Assembly: GCF_004798685.1 (NCBI RefSeq)
Contig: NZ_CP039291.1
Coordinates: 2,852,001-2,916,000, forward strand
Source of the DNA: Cellulomonas shaoxiangyii
GTDB taxonomy: Bacteria; Actinomycetota; Actinomycetes; Actinomycetales; Cellulomonadaceae
Length of the DNA: 64,000 nucleotides
Direction: 5' to 3'
Part shown: positions 48,375 to 56,120 of the stretch, piece after piece
How the letters are laid out: each line of letters starts with the position of its first letter
How positions within the stretch are numbered: position 1 is the stretch's first letter
Notes under the pieces: generated by a model
What the model saw: only the letters and a program-made list of their open reading frames with translations
Told to the model about the DNA's origin: nothing
Databases searched by the model: none
Program-made: the position numbers and the translations under genes

Positions 48375-49523
48375 CTACGCCCCCTGGAGCCGAGCCGCGG
48401 CCTCCGCGACCCGCTCGTCGGGGGCCGTGAGCGCCGCGCGCACGTGCCCCGCCGCGGCGGCGCCGTAGAACGCGCCGGGTGCGACGAGGACGCCCAGGCC
48501 GGCGAGGTCCTCGACCGTGCGCCACGCGTCCTGTCGCGGTCCGTCCGGCCGCACCCACAGGTACAGCCCCGCGTGCGAGTGGTCCACCACGTAGCCCGCG
48601 GCCTCGAACCCGGCGCGCAGGACCCGGCGGCGGCGACGGTAGCGCTCGCGCTGCTCCGCGACGTGCGCGTCGTCGCCCAGCGCCGTGGTCATCGCCGCCT
48701 GCACCGGCGCGGGCACGATCATCCCGGCGTGCTTGCGGGTCTCGAGCAGCCGCGCGACCAGTTCTGGGTCACCGGCCAGGAACGCCGCCCGGTAGCCCGC
48801 GAGGTTCGACTGCTTCGAGAGCGAGTAGGTCACCAGCAGGCCGGTCAGGTCGCCGCCCGTGACCCGGGGGTCCAGCAGGCTGGGCACCCCTGCCGACGCC
48901 CACGGCTCGTCCCACACCAGCTCGGCGTAGCACTCGTCGGACGCGACGACGACGGGCCGGCCCGTCCGGCGCCCCGCCGCACGGGCCGCCGCGACGACCG
49001 CGCGCAGCTCCTCCACGGCGAGGACGGCGCCGTGGGGGTTCGCGGGCGAGTTCAGCCACACGAGCCGCACGTCGTCCCGGCGCGCGAGCTCCGCGGCCGG
49101 GTCGTCCGTCGGCACGGGCAGCGCACCGGCGAGGCGGGCGCCGACGTCGTACGTCGGGTACGCCGTCGCGGGGTGCAGGACCACGTCGCCGGCACCTACG
49201 CCCAGCAGCGCGGGCAGCAGGGCCACGGCCTCCTTGGAGCCGACCGTGGGCAGCACCGCGGCCGGGTCGAGCCCGGGCACGCCCCGGCGCCGCGCGAACC
49301 AGTCGACCACCGCGGCGCGCAGCGCGGGCGTGCCGTGCGTCGTCGGGTAGCCGGGCGCGTCGGCCGCCGCCGCCAGCGCCTCACGCACCAGCGCGGGCGT
49401 CGGGTCGACCGGCGTGCCGACCGACAGGTCGACGATGCCGCCGGGGTGCCGGCGGGCGAGGTCCGCGAAGGGCGTCAGGGTGTCCCAGGGGAAGTCCGGC
49501 AGGTCACCGGTGGCCAGCCCCAC
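48375..49523 (-). CDS. dapC: Succinyldiaminopimelate transaminase
   Basis: A 382-residue fold type I PLP aminotransferase that makes N-succinyl-L,L-diaminopimelate from the DapD product. TVGSKEAVALLPALLG and VWLNSPANPHG precede the Schiff-base lysine in TYSLSKQSNLAGYRAAFLAG; the last part LGVLVAPGAFYG closes the site. Homologous to Rv1178c, which also follows ferredoxin fdxC. It starts 41 nt after fdxA and is probably cotranscribed with it. Confidence 0.92.
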   Translation of the reverse strand: MGLATGDLPDFPWDTLTPFADLARRHPGGIVDLSVGTPVDPTPALVREALAAAADAPGYPTTHGTPALRAAVVDWFARRRGVPGLDPAAVLPTVGSKEAVALLPALLGVGAGDVVLHPATAYPTYDVGARLAGALPVPTDDPAAELARRDDVRLVWLNSPANPHGAVLAVEELRAVVAAARAAGRRTGRPVVVASDECYAELVWDEPWASAGVPSLLDPRVTGGDLTGLLVTYSLSKQSNLAGYRAAFLAGDPELVARLLETRKHAGMIVPAPVQAAMTTALGDDAHVAEQRERYRRRRRVLRAGFEAAGYVVDHSHAGLYLWVRPDGPRQDAWRTVEDLAGLGVLVAPGAFYGAAAAGHVRAALTAPDERVAEAAARLQGA

Positions 49524-49564
49524 GGGTCAGCCCCGCCGCGGCGACGCGGACGGGCGCAGGGCCC

Positions 49565-49891
49565 TCACTCGCCGTGGACGCGCAGCGGCAGCGTGGCGAT
49601 GATGGGGTGGTCGTGCTCGATCTGCCCCATCTTCGCGGCACCGCCGGGCGAGCCGACCTGGTCGAAGAAGTGCACGTTCGCCTCGTAGTACTGGCTCCAC
49701 TGCTCGGGGACGTCGTCCTCGTAGTAGATGGCCTCGACGGGGCACACCGGCTCGCAGGCGCCGCAGTCGACGCACTCGTCGGGCTGGATGTAGAGGGAGC
49801 GCTTGCCCTCGTAGATGCAGTCGACCGGACACTCCTCGATGCACGCCTTGTCCTTGACGTCCACGCAGGGCTCGGCGATCACGTACGTCAC
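49565..49891 (-). CDS. fdxA: 7Fe ferredoxin
   Basis: A 108-residue ferredoxin with one 3Fe-4S and one 4Fe-4S cluster. Cys9, Cys17, Cys21 and Cys25 lie in the first motif and Cys40, Cys43, Cys46 and Cys50 (CVDCGACEPVCP) in the second. The C-terminal extension ends WSQYYEANVHFF and a variable tail. It serves as an electron donor; its partner is not encoded nearby. The GTG start has GGAGGA about 6 nt upstream. It is divergent from the small SH3-like gene. Confidence 0.94.
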   Translation of the reverse strand: MTYVIAEPCVDVKDKACIEECPVDCIYEGKRSLYIQPDECVDCGACEPVCPVEAIYYEDDVPEQWSQYYEANVHFFDQVGSPGGAAKMGQIEHDHPIIATLPLRVHGE

Positions 49892-49922
49892 GGGCGGTCC
49901 TCCACGGGTGCAGCGGTCGACC

Positions 49923-49928
49923 TAGTAT
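49923..49928 (+). promoter_or_regulatory. -10 element, leaderless promoter of the upstream ORF
   Basis: TAGTAT is followed by 7 nt and a GTG at 49936. The near-palindromic hexamer could also act on the minus strand for fdxA. Confidence 0.55.
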
Positions 49929-49935
49929 CCCCCAC

Positions 49936-49998
49936 GTGGCAGCGACGACGAGCCGACGTCCACCGTCCGACACGCCACACGGGCGGTGGCCCGCGTGA
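49936..49998 (+). CDS. Leaderless 20-codon upstream ORF
   Basis: GTG at 49936 opens a 20-residue frame (VAATTSRRPPSDTPHGRWPA) ending in TGA at 49996-49998. The TGA overlaps the GTG of the next gene as GTGA, the same coupling overlap used by many genes in this window. Because its GTG is 7 nt after a TANNNT element it would be read from the 5' end of a leaderless mRNA. The peptide is probably a translational lead-in with no function of its own, though regulation by the peptide cannot be excluded. Confidence 0.5.
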   Translation: MAATTSRRPPSDTPHGRWPA

Positions 49999-50291
49999 CC
50001 GGCGCGGCACTCCCCCCGTGGCGCGCGTGGCCGCCGGGCGCGCGCGTGGTCGTGCGCCGGCGGCGCGACGACCTGCCGCCGGCCGGTGCCGCCCCGGTGG
50101 GCGGTCCCGACGAGCCGCCGTACACCGACGTCCTCGGTGACCTGCTCGCCGTGGACGACGACGGGCTGACGGTCCGCACGCGGCGCGGCGACGTGCACGT
50201 GCCCGCCGCCGACGTGCTGCTCGGCAAGCTCGTCCCGCCCGCGCCCGTGCGCCGGCGCCCGCGCGCGCCCGGCGCGGTCGCCGAGGGCTGA
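49995..50291 (+). CDS. Small SH3-like protein of unknown function
   Basis: A 98-residue protein with the pattern ARVVVRRRR-DVLGDLLAVDDDGLTVRTRRGDVHVPAADVLLGKLVPP. It resembles the SH3-like N-terminal domain found before some actinobacterial GNAT acetyltransferases (Rv0428c type), here on its own. No catalytic motif is seen. GTG at 49995 overlaps the upstream ORF stop; GTG at 49986 is an alternative. A strong bidirectional terminator follows. Confidence 0.7.
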   Translation: MTGAALPPWRAWPPGARVVVRRRRDDLPPAGAAPVGGPDEPPYTDVLGDLLAVDDDGLTVRTRRGDVHVPAADVLLGKLVPPAPVRRRPRAPGAVAEG

Positions 50292-50311
50292 GCCCGCTCC
50301 CTCCACCCACG

Positions 50312-50349
50312 CGACGACGCCCGCCCCCCGAGGGGGACGGGCGTCGTCG
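50312..50349. terminator. Strong bidirectional terminator
   Basis: CGACGACGCCCG (50312-50323) and CGGGCGTCGTCG (50338-50349) pair perfectly, and the inner CCCCC/GGGGG extends the stem to nearly the whole element. It lies between two convergent genes. Confidence 0.82.
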
Positions 50350-50366
50350 TCGGCCGCGCTCGCGCG

Positions 50367-53300
50367 TCAGGGCGCCGGCGCCGTCGGCGCGGCCCCGCAG
50401 ACGATCTTGTTCTGCGGCTTGTACCGCCACGTGTCGGACTCGGTGTCCACGACCTGCCCGTTCAGCAGGACGCGCCGGGTATTCGTCACCGTGAAGCCGG
50501 GGTTGCCGGCGCTCTGCGGCTCGCACGTCGGCGACTGCGAGTACACCGTGGTGGGCGCGACGACGCCCGACCGGCCGCTCTTCGACGTCTCGACCGTGAA
50601 GTGCTTCGTGCCCCAGATCGCCACGTGCGCACGCCCGTCGGCGACCCAGCCCTGCACGAGCGCGCCGTACGGCGTGTTGTTCTTCCACCGCATGTCGAGC
50701 ACGCCGGTGAAGATCGTGGCCTCGCGCCCCTCGGGGTAGCGCTGGAACCACTCGCTGTGCGGCGTGTGCTCGACGTCCTCGAACCCGGCGAAGTAGGCCG
50801 CGTTGTACACGGTGGTCGACACCTGCGACAGGCCGCCGCCCCAGGCGTCCTTGTGCTCGCCGTTGACGATCGCGCCCGCCTCCACGAACCCGTGCGCGGC
50901 GTCGACCGGCCCGAGCGCGTCCGTGAGGCTGAACGTCTCGCCCGGCCGCACGAGCGTGCCCGTGATGTTCTGCAGGCCCGCCGCGATGTTGGCCGTACGC
51001 CGCGGCTCGCTGGTCAGGGGGGTCGAGAACTCCGACACCACCTCCTTGACGCCCAGCGCCTCCAGGGCGGCGGTCGTCTGCGCGGGGTCGGACGCCACGA
51101 GGTCGACGGGCGCGACCCGCTGCTCCGAGGTGACCGACGCCGCGACCGAGGCGGCCAGCGCCGCCGGGTCGAGGCTCGTGCCCGGCGTGCCGCCGACGAT
51201 CGCGGGGGCGCCGTTCTGGAACTCGAACCGCGCGTCCGACGCGGCCGTCACCACGTCGGGGACCTGCGCCAGCACGGCCGCCGCGAGCGCCTCGCCGTCG
51301 AGCTGCAGCTCGAGACCGCCGGCGACCGGGACCATGCTCGCGTTCGCCGTGAGGGTCGCCACGTCGAGGACGGCCTGACGGTCCGCGACCTGCACCGTGA
51401 TCGGCGCCGCCGCGAGCCGCTGGGCGACCTCCGTCAGCGCGGCCTGCGTCTCCGCCTGCGTGATCGCCGGCTCGACCGGCGTGGTGGGCAGCGTCAGCGG
51501 GCGCTCCCCCACCAACCACTCCTCCTGCACCGTCTCGGTCGCCCCCTGCACGTCGAGCTCCCAGCCGTCGGTGGCCTCCGTGGCGTGCGCGGCGCCGTCC
51601 GCGAACACGACGGACCCGTCGACCGGCGCCAGGCGCACGGACTCCGACAGCGACGCCAGCGACGCCTCCAGCGCGTCGTCGTCCACGCGGGTCACGGGCG
51701 GCTGCACGTCGACGCCGACGAGCTGGCGCCACAGGCGCACGGGCTCGGTGAGGTCGACGCCGGTGAGCCGGGCGACGGTCGCGTCCGCGTCGAACGTCAG
51801 GCCGGCGGCCGCCGGGTCGAGCTCGGCCTGCGCGTCCTGCGCGACGACGGGCACCGGCTGCGCCGTGCGCTCCTCGAGGCCGGTCGTCAGGGCCGCCCGC
51901 GCCTCGTCGGTCGTGAGACCGCCGATCTCGACGCCCGCGACGGTGGCACCCCGCGGCACGCGGTCCGCCAGCGCGTACGACGCCCCCACGTAGGCGCCGC
52001 CGGCCAGCAGCACGACACCGCCCACGACGGCGAGCGTGCGGGGCCAGCGGCGACGCCCGTCGTCGGGCTCGAACACGTCCAGGGGCGACGGGTCGCGCTC
52101 GGACTCGGGCGTCGGGGTCACGGGGCCACCGGGGGCCTGCCGGCCCTGGTCCGCGTCCGTGGCGGGACCGGTGGCCGGCCAGGGGCGGGTCGGGGCGGCA
52201 ACACCGGTCGCGGCCGCAACACCGGTCGCGGTGGCCGCCGGCGGGAGGACCTCGGTGGCGGCGGGGTGGGCGGGCGGCGCGACCTCGGCCGGGCCCTGCG
52301 CCGTGGCGGCGTCGACGGGCGGGACGACGCGCGTCGCCGTGGCGTCCGCGGGGTCGGCGTCCTGGTCCTCGTCCTCGTCCTCGTTCGGGGTGGCCCCGGG
52401 CTCCGGGGACGGCGCTGCGCCGGACGGGGTCGCGTCAGACGGGGTCGCGTCAGACGGGGTCACGTCAGACGGGGTCGCGTCCGACGGGGTCGCGTCCGAC
52501 GGGGTCGCGTCCGACGCCGCTGCGTCAGACGCCGCTGCCTCGGACGGGGCGGCTTCCGCCGGTCCACCGGCCGACGACGGGCCCGACGGGGCGGCCGACG
52601 GCGTGGTCGACGGCTCCCCGCCCGCTGCGCGGCGGGAGGCGTCGGTGGGGTCGATGTCGCTGCGGGGCAGCGCGTGGGCGGGGACGCCGACGGCCGCCGC
52701 GTTGAGGGCCGTCATCGCGAGCGCGGAGAGGCCGCCGAAGCCCCGGGTGCCCTGCGGTGCGGGCGGCCGCGCCGCGTCGTCCGTGGGCGGCGCCGCCGGG
52801 GCGGCCGACCCCTCGTCGGGTGCGGGCACCGACCCCGGCTCGGCCTCGGGTGCGGCGGCCGACGCCTCGTCGGGCGCGGGCACCGACCCCGGCTCGGCCT
52901 CGGGTGCGGCGGCCGACCCCGCGGACGGTGCGGCCGTCGACCCGGTCGTGGGCGGTGCCGTCACCGCCACGTCCTCCCAGGACGGCCACGCCCAGACGGC
53001 GGGGGCGGAGCCCGTCGGGCGCGGGCGCTCGGCGCCAGCGGGACGCGCACCGGTCGCGCCCGGGCCGGGGCGGGACTCGCCGGGACCGGCCGGCGGGCGC
53101 GTGGCGGCGGCGTCCGTCGCGACCGCGTCCGTGGCGGCGGCGTCGGTGGCGACCGCGTCCGTGGCGGCGGCGTCCGTGGCGACGCCATCCGTGGCGGCGT
53201 CCGCGCGATCGGGGCTGGATGCGTCGGCACCCGCCGGGGGCGGGCTGAATGCGTCCGCGCCCGACACGTGCGCGCGCGGCTCGACGGTGTCGGCCGGGTC

Positions 53301-54023
53301 TTCGGCCACACGCCGAACGTCCCCACCCGCGTCGCCGACCGCGGTCGGAGCAACGTCCGCCGGGTCATCGGTCGCACGCGGAACGTCCCCGCCCGCGGTC
53401 GGAGCAACGTCGGCCGGGTCATCGGCCACACGCGGAGCGTCCTCACCCGCGTCGCCGGCCGCCGGCGGAGCAGCGTCGCCCGGGTCCTCGGCCACACGCG
53501 GAACGTCGACGTCCGCGTCGCCGACCGCGGTCGAAGCAGCGTCGCCCGGGTCGTCGGCCTCGCCCGCAGCGGCATCGGCCTGGTCGCGGTCGTCGCGCGG
53601 CTCGGCGGCGTCCGCGGCCGGAGCATCGTCCGCCGGGTCGTCGACCGCGTCGGCCGGGTCGTCGACCGCGGGCACGGCCGCGTCGGCCTGGTCGTCGACC
53701 GCGGGCACGGCCGCGTCGGCCGGGTCGTCGACCCCGGGCACGGCAGCGTCGGCCGGGTCGTCGACGGCGGGCACGGCCGCGCCGGCCGGGTCGTCGGCCT
53801 CGCCCGCAGCAGCATCGGCCGGGTCGCGGTCGTCGCGCGGCTCGGCGTCGTCCGCGGGCGTCGGCCCCGGGTCCTGCGCGGGGCCGGCCGGCACGCGGGG
53901 CGCGGGCACTGCCGCCGTCTCCCCGCTGCCGCGGGCACCCTCGGGGGCGGGGCGCGCGCCGGGCACGTCCCGGTCGTCCGTCGTCCCGTCGGCCGTCGTG
54001 CCGCGGTCGGTCCCGTGCGTCAT
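50367..54023 (-). CDS. VanW/PG-binding membrane protein with very long repeat-rich tail
   Basis: A 1,218-residue protein. Residues 1-665 are low-complexity (Asp, Ala, Pro, Val, Thr) and built from several repeat families such as DDPADAAVPAV, ATDAVATDAA and SDATP. A single helix lies near 668-690 (RTLAVVGGVVLLAGGAYVG). Outside are two PG_binding_4 domains and a VanW domain near 1020-1130 (GETFSLTDALGPVDAAHGFVEAGAI, WGGGLSQVSTTVYNAAYFAG). It probably acts on or binds peptidoglycan, like YoaR; the tail is cytosolic. VanW membership does not imply vancomycin resistance. TAGACT (54069-54074, minus) gives a leader of about 40 nt. Confidence 0.85.
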   Translation of the reverse strand: MTHGTDRGTTADGTTDDRDVPGARPAPEGARGSGETAAVPAPRVPAGPAQDPGPTPADDAEPRDDRDPADAAAGEADDPAGAAVPAVDDPADAAVPGVDDPADAAVPAVDDQADAAVPAVDDPADAVDDPADDAPAADAAEPRDDRDQADAAAGEADDPGDAASTAVGDADVDVPRVAEDPGDAAPPAAGDAGEDAPRVADDPADVAPTAGGDVPRATDDPADVAPTAVGDAGGDVRRVAEDPADTVEPRAHVSGADAFSPPPAGADASSPDRADAATDGVATDAAATDAVATDAAATDAVATDAAATRPPAGPGESRPGPGATGARPAGAERPRPTGSAPAVWAWPSWEDVAVTAPPTTGSTAAPSAGSAAAPEAEPGSVPAPDEASAAAPEAEPGSVPAPDEGSAAPAAPPTDDAARPPAPQGTRGFGGLSALAMTALNAAAVGVPAHALPRSDIDPTDASRRAAGGEPSTTPSAAPSGPSSAGGPAEAAPSEAAASDAAASDATPSDATPSDATPSDVTPSDATPSDATPSGAAPSPEPGATPNEDEDEDQDADPADATATRVVPPVDAATAQGPAEVAPPAHPAATEVLPPAATATGVAAATGVAAPTRPWPATGPATDADQGRQAPGGPVTPTPESERDPSPLDVFEPDDGRRRWPRTLAVVGGVVLLAGGAYVGASYALADRVPRGATVAGVEIGGLTTDEARAALTTGLEERTAQPVPVVAQDAQAELDPAAAGLTFDADATVARLTGVDLTEPVRLWRQLVGVDVQPPVTRVDDDALEASLASLSESVRLAPVDGSVVFADGAAHATEATDGWELDVQGATETVQEEWLVGERPLTLPTTPVEPAITQAETQAALTEVAQRLAAAPITVQVADRQAVLDVATLTANASMVPVAGGLELQLDGEALAAAVLAQVPDVVTAASDARFEFQNGAPAIVGGTPGTSLDPAALAASVAASVTSEQRVAPVDLVASDPAQTTAALEALGVKEVVSEFSTPLTSEPRRTANIAAGLQNITGTLVRPGETFSLTDALGPVDAAHGFVEAGAIVNGEHKDAWGGGLSQVSTTVYNAAYFAGFEDVEHTPHSEWFQRYPEGREATIFTGVLDMRWKNNTPYGALVQGWVADGRAHVAIWGTKHFTVETSKSGRSGVVAPTTVYSQSPTCEPQSAGNPGFTVTNTRRVLLNGQVVDTESDTWRYKPQNKIVCGAAPTAPAP
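52424..52520. repeat. 15-bp tandem repeat encoding SDATP units
   Basis: GACGGGGTCGCGTCA and one-base variants repeat about seven times in tandem inside the VanW gene. Confidence 0.9.
53101..53190. repeat. 30-bp tandem repeat encoding TDAVATDAAA units
   Basis: Three near-identical 30-bp units starting GTGGCGGCGGCGTC, each encoding ten residues of the VanW protein's tail. Confidence 0.88.
53547..53846. repeat. 240-bp spaced direct repeat in the VanW tail
   Basis: About 60 bp at 53547-53606 recur at 53787-53846 with only a few changes, exactly 240 bp (80 codons) apart. Between them are 33-bp tandem units encoding VDDPADAAVPA. This points to a segmental duplication plus slippage. Confidence 0.85.
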
Positions 54024-54157
54024 CAAACCCCCGTCTGCTCCATGCAGCGCGCAGACCGCGCCCGGGCGAGTCTACGGCGCGGCGCCGCCCCCCGGATCGC
54101 GTTCTCGTCCCCCGGAGGGAGGATCACCCGCCCGCCGCGCGCGCCCGCGCCTGGTGC

Positions 54158-54757
54158 TCAGCGGACGCCGCGGACGCGTCCCCGCAGGTGCACGAGCCCG
54201 CCCGCGGCGGCACCGCCCTGCGCGACCGCCCGGACCGCCCCGACGACGACGTCGTGGTCCCCGGCGCCGTGCACGGCGACGGTGCGGCAGTCGAACCACG
54301 CCGCGGCACCGGCGATCCACGGCGCGCCCGAGACCGGGGCGGCGGTGTGCGGGACGCGGTCGAGCTGCCCGACGGCGGGCCGGCCCGGCGAGGCGAGCCA
54401 GTCGGCGACGTCGGCCTGGTCGTCGGCGAGGACGCTGACGGCCCAGCCGTCGACGTCGTCCAGCACCTCGCGCAGCCGTGAGTCCGCGTGCACGGAGAAC
54501 AGCAGCAGGGGCGGGTCGAGCGAGACGGACGCCACGGAGTTGACCGTGGTCGCGTGCGCGACCCCGCGGCGCACGACGGTGACCACGGCGACGCCGGCCG
54601 GGAGCCGGCCGACCGCGGCGCGGAACGCGTCCTCGTCGACGGGCGGCGAGTCGGGACCGGCAGCGCGGTCCGCACCGGTCGGCACCGCGCCGGTCGGCAC
54701 CGCACCCGTCGGCCCTGCACCGGTCGGCACAGCACCCGTCGGCTCCGGGCCGGTCAC
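54158..54757 (-). CDS. Flavin reductase-like domain protein
   Basis: A 199-residue FMN-binding split-barrel protein of the flavin reductase family. After a 35-residue PTGAV repeat tail the fold begins DAFRAAVGRLPAGVAVVTVV; HATTVNSVASVSLDPPLLLFSV and FSVHADSRL are flavin-contact motifs; HGAGDHDVVVGAV matches the family end. It reduces flavin with NAD(P)H or binds flavin for a partner monooxygenase, which is not nearby. GTG start overlaps the membrane gene's stop by GTGA. Confidence 0.88.
   Translation of the reverse strand: MTGPEPTGAVPTGAGPTGAVPTGAVPTGADRAAGPDSPPVDEDAFRAAVGRLPAGVAVVTVVRRGVAHATTVNSVASVSLDPPLLLFSVHADSRLREVLDDVDGWAVSVLADDQADVADWLASPGRPAVGQLDRVPHTAAPVSGAPWIAGAAAWFDCRTVAVHGAGDHDVVVGAVRAVAQGGAAAGGLVHLRGRVRGVR
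54669..54745. repeat. 15-bp tandem repeat encoding PTGAV tail
   Basis: GGTCGGCACCGCGCC-type units, 15 bp, repeat about five times at the start of the flavin reductase gene. Confidence 0.85.
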
Positions 54758-55155
54758 GGCAGCGGGTGCCCCGGGCTGCCGCCGGGCGCCGGGTCGTCCT
54801 GGACCCAGCGCCGCGGGACCAGCGCCACGAGCACCACGGCGAGGAGGGCGCCGAGGAGCCACCCCCAGCCCCACAGGTCGGTCCCCGGCACGAGCACGTC
54901 GCCACCGGGGCCCTCGCCGGCCAGCACCTGCGTGCTCAGGAACAGCCCGCCGACGGCCCCCACGTAGGTGGGCCAGCCGCCCCACGCCCGCGCGGTCAGC
55001 ACCGCCACGAGCACGAGCAGGACGCAGAGGACGAGCCCCCACGGGCGGATCGCGCGGTGCATCAGCGTGCCCAGCACCCCGACGACGGCACCGAGCAGGA
55101 AGGTCGCGGCGCCGCGGGCGAGGAGCGCGGTGGTGGGCGGCTGCACGGGCGTCAC
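54754..55155 (-). CDS. Small membrane protein (possibly DUF6113)
   Basis: A 133-residue protein with four predicted helices (FLLGAVVGVLGTLMHR, GLVLCVLLVLVAVLTA, YVGAVGGLFLSTQVL, LLGALLAVVLVALVPR) and no recognised catalytic site. GTG at 55155 overlaps the mshB stop by GTGA and its stop overlaps the flavin reductase, so it is coupled to both. Function unknown. Confidence 0.75.
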   Translation of the reverse strand: MTPVQPPTTALLARGAATFLLGAVVGVLGTLMHRAIRPWGLVLCVLLVLVAVLTARAWGGWPTYVGAVGGLFLSTQVLAGEGPGGDVLVPGTDLWGWGWLLGALLAVVLVALVPRRWVQDDPAPGGSPGHPLP

Positions 55156-56120
55156 GCTACCGGGCGCACGCCGGCGGGCCACGTGACGCGCGCCTGCCCC
55201 GCCCGCGGGCTGCCGGGCGCGTAGCGGTACGCCTCCACGGGCAGGACGGGTGCGAGGACGCGGTTGCTGAGGGCGTAGCAGCCGACCAGCGCGGCGTCGC
55301 CGTCCACGGCCCGCACCGCCTGCACCTGGGTTGCGTGCGCGCGCAGCGCACCGAGCACGCGCTCGCGCACGGGCAGCACGTCGACCTCGACGTCGAGCGC
55401 GTCGTCGGGCACCGCGACGCTCGCGGGCTCACCCGCGGCGTCCGGGAGGTCGAGGTCCTCGACCGCACGGCCCAGCGCGGCGCGCACCTCGGGGCCGGCG
55501 AGCGCGGCCTGCGCTCGTCGCAGCGCGGCCCGGCCCTGCGCGGCCCACAGCACGACGGGCACGACGTGCGCGGACCCGGCGTCGTCGCCCTCGCGCGCGG
55601 CGAGCTCCAGCGCCCGCCGCGTCACCTCGTGCGTGCGCACGTGGTCGGGGTGCCCGTAGCCGCCGCCGGGCTCGTAGGTCGCGACGACCTCGGGGCGGCG
55701 GCTGCGCAGCACGCGCGCGAGGGCGCCGGCGGCCTCCTCGAGCGGCACGCCGACGAAGGCACCCGGCGGGACGTCGTCGGGTGCGCCCGCGCGCGTCGCA
55801 CCGACCCATGCCATGCCGGAGTCCTCGTAGCGGGCGCCGCCGTCCGCGACCTCGTCGAGGAACCGGTGGTCGCGCACGCCGAGCGCGGCCAGCGCACCGG
55901 CGAGCTCCCCGACGCGGTGGCCGGCGAGCGCCGGGCCGTCCCCCTCGAGGTGCGCCCACCGCTCGCCGATCACCTCGCCGCGTTCGCCGCGCGTCGCGGT
56001 GACGACCGTGACCGGGCGACCGGCGGCCGCCCACGTCGCCAGCAGCGCACCGGTCGCGAGCGACTCGTCGTCCGGGTGCGCGTGGACGGCGAGCAGCCCG
56101 CCGGTGCGCGTCGGCGTCAC
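55152..56120 (-). CDS. mshB: MshB/Mca-like N-acetylglucosaminyl-inositol deacetylase
   Basis: A 322-residue PIG-L/LmbE-fold zinc deacetylase. AVHAHPDDESLATGALL carries the HPDDE metal motif and GYGHPDHVRTHEVTRRAL the third ligand. MshB removes acetate from GlcNAc-inositol in mycothiol synthesis, and it lies between typA and fdxC in mycobacteria as here; the related Mca acts on mycothiol conjugates, so the exact role is a strong guess. GTG at 56120 overlaps the typA stop. Confidence 0.88.
   Translation of the reverse strand: MTPTRTGGLLAVHAHPDDESLATGALLATWAAAGRPVTVVTATRGERGEVIGERWAHLEGDGPALAGHRVGELAGALAALGVRDHRFLDEVADGGARYEDSGMAWVGATRAGAPDDVPPGAFVGVPLEEAAGALARVLRSRRPEVVATYEPGGGYGHPDHVRTHEVTRRALELAAREGDDAGSAHVVPVVLWAAQGRAALRRAQAALAGPEVRAALGRAVEDLDLPDAAGEPASVAVPDDALDVEVDVLPVRERVLGALRAHATQVQAVRAVDGDAALVGCYALSNRVLAPVLPVEAYRYAPGSPRAGQARVTWPAGVRPVA

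Noticed and set aside
50367..54023. VanW protein as a vancomycin resistance gene
   Set aside because: VanW domains occur in many wall-related proteins outside van clusters, and no vanHAX or VanRS genes are here.
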